From assembly GCF_900635455.1 (NCBI RefSeq), contig NZ_LR134116.1, positions 1,550,001 to 1,614,000 of the forward strand: a stretch of DNA of 64,000 nt, in the 5' to 3' direction. Positions within the stretch are counted from its first letter, which is position 1. Each line of letters begins with the position of its first letter. The stretch comes from Yersinia intermedia. GTDB taxonomy: Bacteria; Pseudomonadota; Gammaproteobacteria; Enterobacterales; Enterobacteriaceae. The translations under genes were made by a program, and so were the position numbers. Below the pieces are notes generated by a model, which had not been told where the DNA came from, searched no databases, and saw only the letters and a list, made by a program, of their open reading frames with translations. Shown here piece after piece: positions 10,810 through 20,027 of the stretch.

Positions 10810-11540
10810 ATCCGGTTCGGTTGATATAACTTTACGGCTGACTTAGCTTCGGGCATGTGAACCGCAGAGCGGATCAGGTTTCGAGGGATATTCGTTCAGA
10901 TTATCGGTTCGGTTGATAGATACCGGATCAGGTTTCGGTTGATAGTCGTTCAGTTATCACCTTACCTCTGTCGCCTCAACCGAGCAGGAGGGCAAGCCGG
11001 CCCTCCTGCACCTGCGGCTTGCGCGAAATATTACTGCTATTCGCAGTGCCCTCCGGCAGTCGTTGACCTTATCGAGCCAGCGCGATTCGCTCCTGCTCAA
11101 GCGCGCTTTTCGCCGCCGTCCATGGCGGCTCACTCGGGCCATCGTCTTTGTCGGTAATATTCCTAATTGCGCTCAACGTCAAAATCAAAACCATTGTTTT
11201 TAGGTTTTTAGGTTTTTAGGTTTTGAAGTTTAAAAGCACATTTGAGCTGCCGAGTGAAGAGTGTAGCAAGGGAAATCCGCCATGGACGGCGGATTTAGGC
11301 ATCACGCGGAGGGACCCGCGTAAAGCCGTCCCACCAGCGAAATGATGAGTGAGGGAACCCGCGAAGTGGGCAAGCGATACGTGCTCTAGCGCAGGGGTTC
11401 CAAGGGGGTTACGCGCTTGTAACCCCTTTGGCGGTTGAGCCAATGGAGGTAAAGTGAGCCGTGAAGTTATGACAACCGAATTGTTTCACTAGCCAATATC
11501 CCCCGAAACCTGATCCGGCCTCTATCAACCAAAATAATAC
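10810..11540. repeat. Gene-less dispersed element A with terminal inverted repeats
   Basis: This stretch has no convincing gene. It is bounded by inverted repeats: GGATCAGGTTTCGG (about 10924-10937) recurs exactly inverted at about 11503-11516, and CCTTACCTCTGTCGCCTCAACCG near 10963 recurs inverted with few changes near 11436-11455. The interior contains further palindromes (GAGGGC...GCCCTC near 10987; CCGCC ATGG CGGCGG-type near 11278) and a terminal hairpin at about 11398-11432. The right half (about 11142-11460) is similar to the element at 27940-28205. Left-hand repeats of GGTTCGGTTGATA occur near 10814 and 10904. It looks like a non-autonomous, MITE-like or structured-RNA repeat family. 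Confidence 0.7.
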
Positions 11541-11544
11541 CGAA

Positions 11545-12012
11545 TCAGATAAGATGATTAGCCACTTTAACCACGATCTTACGAATCGGCGCAATGTCAC
11601 CTAATGTCCCCATCGGGCGATGCAACTCGCCGGGGAACAGCAGGGCAATATCACCCGGTGCCAGTGTTAACAACGTTTCTGTGGTAATACCTTCAAACAA
11701 ACCGTAATCCCGCTCGCTATCAAAATCCATCGTTGGGCGCTGGCGCTGAGCTGATGGTGAAGCGCCAATCACCTCGCTGCCTTCCAGCAGAATATGAATA
11801 TCAATATAGTAACGGTGTAATTCAGGGGCTTGTTCATATAGTGGCTTGGTCGTGGCGATAATATGATTTAAGTAAATCTCACGCCCTTCAATTTCTTGCT
11901 CACCCGCTGGCAGGTTAACCAAATCCATTTTACAGATAGCCGTTAGTGCTCGGCGGATAACATCTGGATAGATCGGGTTATTCGCCGCGCTTTTCAGTTC
12001 ATCAAGTATCAT
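11545..12012 (-). CDS. YhcH/YjgK/YiaL family protein (DUF386, cupin-like)
   Basis: This 155-residue protein belongs to the YhcH/YjgK/YiaL family (beta-galactosidase beta-subunit-like, DUF386), small cupin-fold proteins that recur in sugar-acid and sialic-acid operons; the precise reaction is unsettled. The family motifs LHRYYIDIHILLEGSEVIG and LFPGELHRPMG are visible, with histidines that could bind metal. A GGAAGAG sequence precedes the ATG. It is the last gene of the minus-strand cluster idnO-gntK-this gene, 33 bases after the gluconokinase stop. A role in handling gluconate or ketogluconate is inferred from context. Confidence 0.85.
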   Translation of the reverse strand: MILDELKSAANNPIYPDVIRRALTAICKMDLVNLPAGEQEIEGREIYLNHIIATTKPLYEQAPELHRYYIDIHILLEGSEVIGASPSAQRQRPTMDFDSERDYGLFEGITTETLLTLAPGDIALLFPGELHRPMGTLGDIAPIRKIVVKVANHLI

Positions 12013-12045
12013 AACTCTTCCTATATGATTATGTGGCCCGCGCGT

Positions 12046-12576
12046 TTATGCACAATGACTCACGCTATTTTCATGTGCCAGCGCGACAATACAGTGTTTA
12101 ACCACACCGGCGACGTCGGGCGAAATATCTATCTGAATAACATCCGGTTCACTGCTATCGGGTATTTCCAGGGTTGCAAATTGGCTTTGCAACAGGCTTT
12201 CGGGCATAAAATGCCCAGCGCGCTGCTGCATTCTGTGTAGCACCAAATCGTAATCACCGCTCAACCACAGAAAACGTATCCCTTGATTACCGGCCCGCAA
12301 ACGATCGCGATACTGCTTTTTCAGCGCCGAACAGACTAAAAAACCAACTTCATTTTTCTGTTGCAGGCTATAGGCCACATCACTTAACCGTTCAAGCCAC
12401 GGAGCGCGATCGCTATCATTAAGCGGCTGACCTGAGGCCATCTTTTGGATATTGGCACGCGGATGCAGGTCGTCACCATCAATAAACTTGGCGTTAAGTG
12501 CCTGTGCCAGTGCCTGACCAACACAGGATTTACCCGTGCCGGATACACCCATAACAATAATGCATTTACCAGACAT
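12046..12576 (-). CDS. Gluconokinase
   Basis: A gluconokinase of the GntK/IdnK family that phosphorylates D-gluconate to 6-phosphogluconate with ATP. The Walker A motif GVSGTGKS is near residues 9-16, and the family's DGDDLHPRANIQKMASGQPL and DRAPWLERL segments follow. I chose the ATG at 12576 (MSGKCIIVMG) because AGAGGAAC lies just upstream and the 176-residue length is standard; the longer frame adds 15 unsupported residues. It lies between idnO and the YhcH-family gene in a minus-strand operon. Whether it is the orthologue of gntK or idnK cannot be decided from sequence alone. Confidence 0.92.
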   Translation of the reverse strand: MSGKCIIVMGVSGTGKSCVGQALAQALNAKFIDGDDLHPRANIQKMASGQPLNDSDRAPWLERLSDVAYSLQQKNEVGFLVCSALKKQYRDRLRAGNQGIRFLWLSGDYDLVLHRMQQRAGHFMPESLLQSQFATLEIPDSSEPDVIQIDISPDVAGVVKHCIVALAHENSVSHCA

Positions 12577-12672
12577 AATGTTCCTCTGTTCCCGGTTAAT
12601 TGAAGTATTAACCAACGTCATTGATGGGGCGAATAACGAAGGTCGCTAACCCCCAACAGTTTCAAGCGACGG

Positions 12673-13437
12673 TTAAACGGCAACTAACATTCCACCATCA
12701 ACAAACAACAGATGACCATTAACAAAGTCTGACGCTTTGGAGGAGAGATAAACCGCAGCACCAATCAACTCTTCCGGGTCTCCCCAGCGAGCAGCCGGTG
12801 TCCGTTTACATAACCAATCAGTAAAGGCTTTATCATCTACCAGCGCTTTTGTCATATCCGTTTTGAAATAACCAGGTGCGATACCATTGACCTGGATATT
12901 ATAGCGAGCCAGTTCAACGCACATACCGCGAGTTAGCATTTTTACTGCACCTTTAGAGGCGGCATAGGGGGTAATTGTGTCGCGGCCTAATTCACTTTGC
13001 ATCGAGCAGATATTGATAATTTTGCCACGCTGACGTTTAACCATATAGCGGGATACGGCCTGTGAAACTAAAAATACTGATTTCTGGTTAACAGCAATGA
13101 CGTCATCCCAATCTTTTTCTGGAAATTCAGTAAAAGCATGGCGGCGTTGAATGCCAGCATTATTAATTAAAATATCGATAGCGCCGATGCTACTTTCTAT
13201 TTGTTCAATGGCTTCATTAACTGCATCGTGGTTGGTCACATTAAAGGCGGCGGCATGTGCAATAAAACCGCTAGCACGTAATTCCGCCACGGCTTTTTCC
13301 GCCCGATCTGCGGTAATATCATTAATAATTATTTCCGCACCAAATTCAGCCAAACCTTTTGCTAATAAAAATCCGATACCTTGTGCTGAACCGGTAATTA
13401 ATACTTTACGGTTTTCTAACGAAAATAGATTCTTCAT
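12673..13437 (-). CDS. idnO: Gluconate 5-dehydrogenase-like short-chain dehydrogenase (IdnO type)
   Basis: This 254-residue short-chain dehydrogenase is most like IdnO/GNO, which interconverts 5-keto-D-gluconate and D-gluconate with NAD(P)H. The cofactor motif TGSAQGIG lies near residues 16-23, NNAG near residue 91, and the catalytic Ser, Tyr and Lys are in CSMQSELGRDTITPYAASKG. The C-terminal YLSSKASDFVNGHLLFVDGG is typical. AGGAA precedes the start. It is the first gene of the minus-strand cluster, with the gluconokinase 97 bases downstream, which could use its product. Substrate is inferred from family and context; related SDRs act on 2-dehydro-3-deoxy sugars. Confidence 0.82.
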   Translation of the reverse strand: MKNLFSLENRKVLITGSAQGIGFLLAKGLAEFGAEIIINDITADRAEKAVAELRASGFIAHAAAFNVTNHDAVNEAIEQIESSIGAIDILINNAGIQRRHAFTEFPEKDWDDVIAVNQKSVFLVSQAVSRYMVKRQRGKIINICSMQSELGRDTITPYAASKGAVKMLTRGMCVELARYNIQVNGIAPGYFKTDMTKALVDDKAFTDWLCKRTPAARWGDPEELIGAAVYLSSKASDFVNGHLLFVDGGMLVAV

Positions 13438-13818
13438 AATAATTCCTGATAGAAATGGCGCTTATTAAGCGACATTATAAAATAAATATTATTGAATAAT
13501 GGCGGTGTGAAAACATGTGCATATCAAACCGTTTTCCGCTTGGGTAAACTGTGATGAAGATCACTTTAAATCATGTTACAACAAGCTGTTACCACATACG
13601 TGAGCGATATCCCCTTGATGAAGGGAAAATACCGTCGCTAGCTGGGGTTTTAGCTGTTTTATTGTAGGGTTTCAGATTAACCTATTGATAATAAATTAGA
13701 TTAATAATATGCCACCTGGCTGTTATTGTATTTTAAAGCGGTAACATGCTTTTCATTACACAAGTTAACAGTGCATAATCACCTTACCCATTGCGCACTC
13801 TTGTTCCAGGTATTTGCC
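13438..13818. promoter_or_regulatory. Divergent control region between idnO cluster and LacI-type regulator, with CRP-like site
   Basis: This 381-base AT-rich interval separates divergent transcription units. TGTGATGAAGATCACT at 13550-13565 matches the CRP consensus at nine of ten core positions. Half-sites resembling a GntR-type operator follow: ATGTTAC near 13573, TGTTACC near 13586 and GGTAACAT at about 13740-13747. These suggest that the LacI-family protein controls both its own gene and the idnO cluster, together with catabolite control. No further gene is visible. Confidence 0.6.
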
Positions 13819-14811
13819 ATGAAAAACCAGCGTGTTACGTTACAGGATATCGCGTTACTTGCGGGCGTGACCAAAATGACAGTCAGCCGCTACTTACGCA
13901 CGCCGGAAAAAGTGGCTCCAGAGACGGCCGAGCGTATTGCTCAAGTGATGGCTGAGGTTAACTACGCACCTGATTCTGAAGGGGAAAATGGTCTTAATCA
14001 AAAGATCCCGCGTATTGGTATCTTGATTCCTTCCTTTAATAACCAGATTTTCTCTGACTTACTGGCGGGTATTGAATCGGTAACCGCTGCCAGCGGTTAT
14101 CAAACGCTAGTGGTTAACTATAACTACGATAAAGAACGTGAGGAGGAGCAGATTGTTAATCTGTTGTCCTGTCAGATTTCCGGTCTGATACTCACCGACT
14201 CAGAACATACCTTACGTGCTGATAAGTATTTGAATGCAGCCGAAATTCCGGTTGCGCAAGTGATGGATTTAGAACCACAGTTCAACCGTATTACCGTTGG
14301 TTTTAATAATTATCAGGCCGCCTACGATATGACCAATACGTTACTGGCCAGTGGTAAGCAGAATATTGTCTATTTCGGCTCGATGTCTGATGTGCGAGAT
14401 CGCAAGCGTTATCAGGGATATAGCCAGGCGATGGTGGATGCAGGCTTTACGCCATTGCATATCACTCCTAATAAAGTCTCTTCTGTCTCGATCGGGGCTG
14501 GGATGTTGGCGCTGGCACGACAAATGTATCCGCAGGTTGATGCTATTTTCTGTACTAATGATGATATGGCCGTCGGCGTGTTACAAGAATGCCTGAAAAT
14601 AGGCATGGCGATACCGGCTGAAATGGCAATTTCGGGTTTCCATGGCTTAGATATCGGTCAGGCCACCACCCCGGTGCTGGCCAGTGTTACCACCCCACGG
14701 TTTGAAATGGGTAAAGTTGCAGCGGAAATTCTGATTAAGAAAATAAAGAAAATCCCTACAATTGAACAGGTTGACCTGCATTACCGCATTTCACTCGGTG
14801 GGACTATCTGA
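13819..14811 (+). CDS. LacI-family transcriptional regulator (GntR/IdnR-like)
   Basis: A LacI/GalR-family repressor of 330 residues. The N-terminal helix-turn-helix is VTLQDIALLAGVTKMTVSRYL near residues 5-25, with the hinge helix after NYAPD, then a periplasmic-binding-protein-like sensor domain (PRIGILIPSFNNQIFSDLLAG onward). I chose the ATG at 13819 (MKNQRVTLQDIA) because it places the HTH where the family has it; the upstream extension lacks similarity. It sits between the divergent gluconate gene clusters, and GntR-like operator sequences flank it, so it is the probable regulator with gluconate or a keto derivative as inducer. Confidence 0.9.
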   Translation: MKNQRVTLQDIALLAGVTKMTVSRYLRTPEKVAPETAERIAQVMAEVNYAPDSEGENGLNQKIPRIGILIPSFNNQIFSDLLAGIESVTAASGYQTLVVNYNYDKEREEEQIVNLLSCQISGLILTDSEHTLRADKYLNAAEIPVAQVMDLEPQFNRITVGFNNYQAAYDMTNTLLASGKQNIVYFGSMSDVRDRKRYQGYSQAMVDAGFTPLHITPNKVSSVSIGAGMLALARQMYPQVDAIFCTNDDMAVGVLQECLKIGMAIPAEMAISGFHGLDIGQATTPVLASVTTPRFEMGKVAAEILIKKIKKIPTIEQVDLHYRISLGGTI

Positions 14812-15006
14812 TCTTCTTACCCTAGCTAGCAGCCATGGCTCTGGATGATGGCTGCGAATCACTTTGGTCAATGGCCACTAAATTATCCCCCGTCCGTCAA
14901 TAACAAATAACACCAACCGATAACATTTTACGTAGTTAATTTTATAAGTTCTTAACCGGTATTTGTCTGGCTGAAACAATTCAGCTCTGGCAATGATAGG
15001 TCGATC

Positions 15007-15022
15007 ACGTTACCGGTAACAT
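15007..15022. promoter_or_regulatory. GntR-type operator palindrome
   Basis: ACGTTACCGGTAACAT is a 16-bp palindrome with one mismatched pair and resembles the E. coli GntR operator (ATGTTA-N4-TAACAT). It lies between the LacI-family regulator gene and the unit starting at 15176, and is the most likely binding site of that regulator. Confidence 0.7.
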
Positions 15023-15042
15023 GTTTTCTTAACATGATTTAC

Positions 15043-15058
15043 AGTGACCTGAATCACA
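15043..15058. promoter_or_regulatory. CRP-like site
   Basis: AGTGACCTGAATCACA matches TGTGA-N6-TCACA at nine of ten core positions. It lies about 118 bases before the dehydrogenase start and 20 bases after the palindromic operator, consistent with activation plus repression of one promoter. Confidence 0.6.
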
Positions 15059-15175
15059 AAATAAAACATTGAAAACGGGTCTTATAACGACATTCGCTGA
15101 ATGGCTAAATCATCCGATGATTACCTGTCGCCATTCTGGTTTTTTATAATTTATTGACATGACCAGGTATCCGTA

Positions 15176-16129
15176 ATGAAAAACAGCAAACAAGCCGTAT
15201 TAATCATCGCTCCGGTAATGGACTACTTAACTGATAAGTTGGAGCAAACCTTTACTGTGCATAAACTCTTCCAGGTTACTGATCATGCTGAGTTCTTTGC
15301 AAAACAGGGCCAGAATATTAAAGGCATCGTGACCCGTGGTGATATTGGTGTTAGCAACGAGGTGTTGGCACTGCTGCCTGAAGTGCAGATAATCTCAATC
15401 TTTGGCGTCGGTACCGATGCAGTGGATTTAGCAACCACCCACGAGCGCAATATTATTGTTACTACCACCCCCGGTGTACTGACTGACGATGTTGCTGATA
15501 CCGCGCTGGGGCTAATCATTGCCACGTCTCGCCGCCTATGTTTGGCCGATAAATTCCTGCGTGCCGGGCAGTGGCCGCACAGCACTCTGCCATTATCATC
15601 TAAGGTTACCGGCAAGCGTTTGGGGGTTTTCGGTATGGGGCAGATTGGCCAAGCTATTGCTCGCCGGGCGGCGGGTTTTGATATGCAAATTGCCTATACC
15701 GACAAGGCGCACAACGAAACGCTACCCTACCAATATGTGCCTGATCTTATGAGTCTTGCCAGCCAAAGCGATATTCTGGTAGTCGCAATATCGGGAGGGA
15801 AAGACAGTGCCGGTTTGGTTAATAAAACCATTTTTGCTGCGATGCCTAATCATGCCATTTTGATCAATATTGCCCGTGGCAGTATGGTGAATCAGGATGA
15901 TTTAATCCTTGCATTGCAGCAGCAGAATATTGGTGGTGCGGGTTTAGATGTTTTTGCCGATGAACCTAATGTGCCACAAGCCTTAATTGAAATGGACAAC
16001 GTGGTCTTGCTGCCACACATTGCCAGTGCAACGACTGAAACCCGAATTCAAATGAGCGATATTGTCTTCTCAAATATATTAGCCCATTTTTCTGGTGAAA
16101 AAGCCCCTACGGCGATCACCTATAAATAA
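15176..16129 (+). CDS. D-isomer-specific 2-hydroxyacid dehydrogenase (probable 2-ketogluconate/hydroxypyruvate reductase)
   Basis: This 317-residue NAD(P)-dependent reductase belongs to the D-2-hydroxyacid dehydrogenase family that includes glyoxylate/hydroxypyruvate and 2-ketogluconate reductases. The Rossmann motif GVFGMGQIG is near residues 150-158. The catalytic Arg (NIARGSMV), Glu (DVFADEP) and His (LLPHIASAT) are all present. It is the first gene of the plus-strand unit, followed by an MFS transporter, a UPF0303 protein and edd. In this setting reduction of 2-ketogluconate (or a diketogluconate) to gluconate is the likely role; the substrate is inferred. Confidence 0.85.
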   Translation: MKNSKQAVLIIAPVMDYLTDKLEQTFTVHKLFQVTDHAEFFAKQGQNIKGIVTRGDIGVSNEVLALLPEVQIISIFGVGTDAVDLATTHERNIIVTTTPGVLTDDVADTALGLIIATSRRLCLADKFLRAGQWPHSTLPLSSKVTGKRLGVFGMGQIGQAIARRAAGFDMQIAYTDKAHNETLPYQYVPDLMSLASQSDILVVAISGGKDSAGLVNKTIFAAMPNHAILINIARGSMVNQDDLILALQQQNIGGAGLDVFADEPNVPQALIEMDNVVLLPHIASATTETRIQMSDIVFSNILAHFSGEKAPTAITYK

Positions 16130-16279
16130 TAGATAATTATTTTTAATTAAATATTGAAAATAGTCAGTGAATTCTAATTAACACCAGAGAATAAACTTCT
16201 GTTTATTTGCTTGCGGTATTCCCTACACCATTATTCATGGTGCGGGTAATACTCTGCTATTATCATGAGGCGTGTTTAT

Positions 16280-17596
16280 ATGGACAGTAAGATCCCTAAT
16301 GCCCGTTGGTTTCGCGTTATTGTTCCAATAATGATTGCGTGTATTATTTCTTTTATGGACCGGGTAAATATTAGCTTTGCATTACCCGGTGGTATGGAAA
16401 GTGATCTGGCTATTACCAGTCAAATGGCTGGTTTAGCGGGCGGTATTTTCTTTATTGGTTATTTATTTCTACAAGTACCGGGTGGCCGTATTGCGGTTCA
16501 TGGTAGTGGCAGAAAATTTATTGCTTACTCTCTTTGTGTTTGGGCAGTCGTCTCGATTCTGACCGGTTTTGTCACTAACCATTATCAACTGCTATTCCTG
16601 CGCTTTGTGCTTGGGGTGTCAGAGGGCGGCATGTTGCCAGTGGTGTTGACCATGGTCAGTAACTGGTTCCCGGAACGCGAAATCGGCCGGGCCAATGCTT
16701 TTGTCATGATGTTTGCCCCAATTGGCGGCATGTTCACCGCGCCGCTATCGGGTTTCATTATTAATGCTCTGGACTGGCGTTGGCTGTTCTTCCTCGAAGG
16801 TTCACTGTCAGCCGTGGTGCTGGTGATGTGGTGGTTTGTTATCAGTGACCGACCAGAGGAAGCTAAATGGTTGTCGGCAAGGGAGCGTGATTATCTGGTG
16901 ACTGAGTTGGCGCGAGAAAGGGCAGAGCGGATGCTCGATGCTCCGGTGACCAATGCGCCATTAAAGGCGGTATTCCTGAATAAAGGGTTGATGAAACTGG
17001 TCGCACTGAACTTCTTTTATCAGACCGGCGATTATGGTTATACCTTATGGTTGCCGACCATCTTGAAAAACCTAACCGGCGGTAATATGGCTTCAGTCGG
17101 TATTCTGGCGATTTTACCCTTTATTGCCACCACTGCCGGTATCTACCTCATTTCTGCCTTGTCGGACAGAACGGGTAAACGCCGGCTGCTGATTATGGTT
17201 TCCCTGTTCTGCTTCGCCGCCGGCCTGGTGACGTCGGTGATTTTCCGCCACAACGTACTGGTATCTTACTTGGCACTGGTGGTGTGCGGTTTCTTCCTTA
17301 AAGCCGCAACCAGCCCATTTTGGTCAATTCCGGGCCGTATCGCGGTGCCGGAAGTGGCGGGTGGCGCACGCGGGGTGATCAATGGCTTAGGCAATCTGGG
17401 CGGTTTCTGTGGCCCGTATCTGGTGGGCGTAATGATTTTCTTCTATGGGCAGAGCGCGGCAGTTTGCATGCTGGCCGGCTCCCTGATTATTGCCGGATTG
17501 ATAACCTTAACTCTGCCGAAAGAGTGTGATGTTGAGGTTAGTGCGGCGGGGAAGGGTATCGCTGACAAAGGTTTGGCTAAAGCTAAACGCGCTTAA
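16280..17596 (+). CDS. MFS transporter, anion:cation symporter (ACS) family, probable sugar-acid uptake
   Basis: A major facilitator with twelve predicted membrane helices, 438 residues from the chosen start. The signature FMDRVNISFALPGG in helix 1, the loop GGRIAVHGSGRKF and the ...LRFVLGVSEGGMLPVVLTMVSNWFP segment are typical of the ACS family (hexuronate, galactonate, 2-ketogluconate transporters). I chose the ATG at 16280 (MDSKIPNARW) because GAGGCG lies about eight bases upstream. It is cotranscribed between a ketoacid reductase and edd, so uptake of gluconate-type or ketogluconate sugars is likely; the exact substrate is not determined by the sequence. Confidence 0.87.
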   Translation: MDSKIPNARWFRVIVPIMIACIISFMDRVNISFALPGGMESDLAITSQMAGLAGGIFFIGYLFLQVPGGRIAVHGSGRKFIAYSLCVWAVVSILTGFVTNHYQLLFLRFVLGVSEGGMLPVVLTMVSNWFPEREIGRANAFVMMFAPIGGMFTAPLSGFIINALDWRWLFFLEGSLSAVVLVMWWFVISDRPEEAKWLSARERDYLVTELARERAERMLDAPVTNAPLKAVFLNKGLMKLVALNFFYQTGDYGYTLWLPTILKNLTGGNMASVGILAILPFIATTAGIYLISALSDRTGKRRLLIMVSLFCFAAGLVTSVIFRHNVLVSYLALVVCGFFLKAATSPFWSIPGRIAVPEVAGGARGVINGLGNLGGFCGPYLVGVMIFFYGQSAAVCMLAGSLIIAGLITLTLPKECDVEVSAAGKGIADKGLAKAKRA

Positions 17597-17656
17597 GCTG
17601 TAGCGGGGTATCGGTTGGTAACCATTATGCCCCGCTATTTATCACCGGAGAATTTC

Positions 17657-18163
17657 ATGAATCTACAACAGCAATTAACCCGCTGTCAGCAGCATCAACA
17701 ACTACTGCAATTACCTCATTTCAATCATGAAACGGCCTGGCGGCTGGGTGAGAAAATAAAGTGTCAGGCTGAGCGGCAAGGCGTGGCTCTGGCTATCGAT
17801 ATCACGGTAAATCGCCAGACGCTGTTTAGTTATGCCATGCTGGGGACTAGCGCTGAAAATCATGACTGGTTGCGGCGTAAGCGCAATGTGGTGGAGCTAC
17901 TTAATACCAGCTCTTATGCCGCTGGTTTGATGTTACAACAGCGTCAAACCACACTGGAAGCACGCTACGGTGTTAGTTTGCGGGATTATGCCGCCTTGGG
18001 CGGTGGCTTTCCGTTACAGGTTCAACAAGCTGGTGTGATTGGTAGTGTGAATGTGTCCGGCGCACCCCATCTGGACGATCACAATCTGTTGTTACAGGTA
18101 TTGGCAGATTTTATCGGCCTGCCATTGGGCAGCATTGAAATTTTAGCACCCTTGAGTGAATAA
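17657..18163 (+). CDS. UPF0303 / GlcG-HbpS-like (DUF336) family protein
   Basis: A 168-residue protein of the UPF0303 family, related to the DUF336 (GlcG/HbpS, 'haem-degrading') fold. The conserved stretches are [15 protein letters not shown] (here [16 protein letters not shown]) and the [20 protein letters not shown] region. The ATG at 17657 follows CGGAG by eight bases; the longer reading from 17615 is not supported. No enzyme activity is established for the family. It lies between the transporter and edd with gaps of 60 and 9 bases, so it is part of the same operon. Role unknown. Confidence 0.82.
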   Translation: MNLQQQLTRCQQHQQLLQLPHFNHETAWRLGEKIKCQAERQGVALAIDITVNRQTLFSYAMLGTSAENHDWLRRKRNVVELLNTSSYAAGLMLQQRQTTLEARYGVSLRDYAALGGGFPLQVQQAGVIGSVNVSGAPHLDDHNLLLQVLADFIGLPLGSIEILAPLSE

Positions 18164-18172
18164 GGAATGGCG

Positions 18173-19984
18173 ATGAACGCGACTCTCATCCGAGTCACGC
18201 AACGTATTACTGCGCGATCCGTAGCTACCCGTACTGCTTATTTGCAACGTATCAGCGCGGCCAAAGAAAATACAGTGCGCCGTTCGCAACTGGCCTGTGG
18301 CAATTTGGCGCACGGTTTTGCGGCCTGCCAGCCGGACGACAAAATTGCGCTAAAGAACATGGTACGCAGCGATATCGCGATTATTACCTCCTATAACGAC
18401 ATGCTATCGGCACATCAGCCGTATGAATATTATCCGCAACAACTGAAAGATGCCTTGCATGCAGTGGGGGCGGTCGGGCAGGTGGCGGGAGGCGTTCCGG
18501 CGATGTGTGACGGGGTGACGCAAGGCCAGGATGGTATGGAACTGTCGCTGATGAGTCGCGATGTAATTGCGATGTCTGCGGCAATTGGCTTGTCACACAA
18601 TATGTTTGATGGTGCACTCTATCTTGGCGTGTGCGACAAAATTGTGCCCGGTTTGTTGATGGCAGCGTTGTCATTCGGTCATTTGCCAGCGGTTTTTGTT
18701 CCTGCCGGGCCGATGGCGAGCGGCCTGTCTAATAAAGAAAAAGTGCGGGTGCGCCAGTTGTTTGCGGAGGGCAAAGTCGATAGACAGGCTTTGTTGGATG
18801 CAGAGGCTGCCTCCTACCACAGTGCCGGTACCTGTACTTTTTATGGCACCGCCAACTCCAACCAGATGGTGATGGAGGTGATGGGGTTACATTTGCCCGG
18901 TTCCTCCTTTATCCAGCCTAATACGCCGCTACGTGATGCGCTCACCGCCGCCGCCGCCCGCCAGATCACCCGCCTGACAGAAACCAGCGGTAACTATTTA
19001 CCCATTGGTCAGTTGGTGGATGAAAAGGTGGTGGTTAACGGTATTGTGGCGCTACTGGCTACTGGCGGCTCGACTAATCACACCATGCATTTAGTGGCGA
19101 TGGCGCGTGCGGCGGGGATCATCATCGATTGGGATGATTTTTCTGAATTATCGGAAGTGATACCACAGTTATGTCGCATTTATCCTAATGGCCCGGCAGA
19201 TATCAATTACTTTCAGGCGGCCGGTGGCGTAGCGCTGTTGGTAAAAGAGCTGTTGCAGGGCGGTTTGCTCCATGAAGATGTCCATACCGTGGCCGGATTT
19301 GGCTTGCAGCGCTATACCCAAGAGCCTTATCTGGAACAGGGGCAATTATGTTGGCGTGACGGGGCGCAGCAATCGCTGGATGATACTGTTATCGCCAGTA
19401 TGGCGATGCCTTTCTCACCACACGGTGGCACCAAAGTCTTAAGTGGCAACTTGGGGCGGGCAGTGATGAAAACCTCGGCGGTGCCAAGTGATCATCAGAT
19501 TATTGAAGGCCCCGCCGTGGTGTTTGAAAGCCAGCACGATGTCGGCCCCGCGTTTGAATCTGGCGCACTGGACCGCGATTGCGTAGTGGTGGTGCGTTAT
19601 CAGGGGCCGCGAGCTATTGGGATGCCAGAATTGCATAAACTGATGCCACCATTAGGTGTGTTACTGGACCGTGGCTTTAAGGTGGCACTGGTCACCGATG
19701 GCCGTTTGTCCGGCGCGTCAGGCAAAGTGCCCTCAGCCATCCATGTGACACCCGAAGCGTATTGTGGCGGTTTGCTGGCGAAAATCCGTAATGGCGATCG
19801 GGTGCGTGTTGATGGTGTCACCGGCGAGCTTTCGCTGCTGGTGGATGCGGCTGAACTGGCTGCCCGCCATACCGACTTGCCAGATATCGCGGCCTTCCAC
19901 GTAGGCAGTGGCCGTGAATTGTTTGGTGCATTGCGCGAACAACTTTCCGGTGCTGAGCAAGGGGCTTGTTGTATCCGTTTTTAG
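18173..19984 (+). CDS. edd: Phosphogluconate dehydratase (Entner-Doudoroff)
   Basis: Edd dehydrates 6-phosphogluconate to 2-keto-3-deoxy-6-phosphogluconate, the first committed step of the Entner-Doudoroff pathway. The 603-residue protein is closely similar to E. coli Edd along its full length. The Fe-S cluster region includes [30 protein letters not shown] and [11 protein letters not shown] chose the second ATG (18173, MNATLIRV) because AAGGA then lies six bases upstream. Unusually, no eda (KDPG aldolase) follows: the next gene is elaB on the far side of a hairpin. Eda must be encoded elsewhere for the pathway to run. Confidence 0.95.
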   Translation: MNATLIRVTQRITARSVATRTAYLQRISAAKENTVRRSQLACGNLAHGFAACQPDDKIALKNMVRSDIAIITSYNDMLSAHQPYEYYPQQLKDALHAVGAVGQVAGGVPAMCDGVTQGQDGMELSLMSRDVIAMSAAIGLSHNMFDGALYLGVCDKIVPGLLMAALSFGHLPAVFVPAGPMASGLSNKEKVRVRQLFAEGKVDRQALLDAEAASYHSAGTCTFYGTANSNQMVMEVMGLHLPGSSFIQPNTPLRDALTAAAARQITRLTETSGNYLPIGQLVDEKVVVNGIVALLATGGSTNHTMHLVAMARAAGIIIDWDDFSELSEVIPQLCRIYPNGPADINYFQAAGGVALLVKELLQGGLLHEDVHTVAGFGLQRYTQEPYLEQGQLCWRDGAQQSLDDTVIASMAMPFSPHGGTKVLSGNLGRAVMKTSAVPSDHQIIEGPAVVFESQHDVGPAFESGALDRDCVVVVRYQGPRAIGMPELHKLMPPLGVLLDRGFKVALVTDGRLSGASGKVPSAIHVTPEAYCGGLLAKIRNGDRVRVDGVTGELSLLVDAAELAARHTDLPDIAAFHVGSGRELFGALREQLSGAEQGACCIRF

Positions 19985-19994
19985 TCATAAAACC

Positions 19995-20027
19995 GGGGAA
20001 GGGGCGTCAGTAACCCTTTTCCCCTCA
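19995..20027 (+). terminator. Possible terminator hairpin after edd
   Basis: GGGGAAGGG pairs with CCCTTTTCCCC across a short loop shortly after the edd stop. There is no long T run, so this is only a candidate. Confidence 0.45.

Larger units (their letters stand above)
14812..15175. promoter_or_regulatory. Control region of the 2-hydroxyacid dehydrogenase-edd unit
   Basis: This 364-base interval holds no gene. It contains a near-perfect palindrome for a GntR-type repressor and a CRP-like site about 36 bases further on, both listed separately. A short GCTAGCAGCCATGG.. GGCTGC inverted repeat near 14824-14853 could end the regulator transcript, but no T run follows it. Confidence 0.55.

Noticed and set aside
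11216..11225. Repeated TTTTTAGGTTTTTAGG at about 11198-11223 as a telomere-like or origin repeat
   Set aside because: Only three short units are present inside element A and absent in copy B; simple slippage explains it.
10939..11443. Short frames on both strands within element A
   Set aside because: They cover the inverted repeats and palindromes, have no ribosome-binding site and differ between the two copies of the element.
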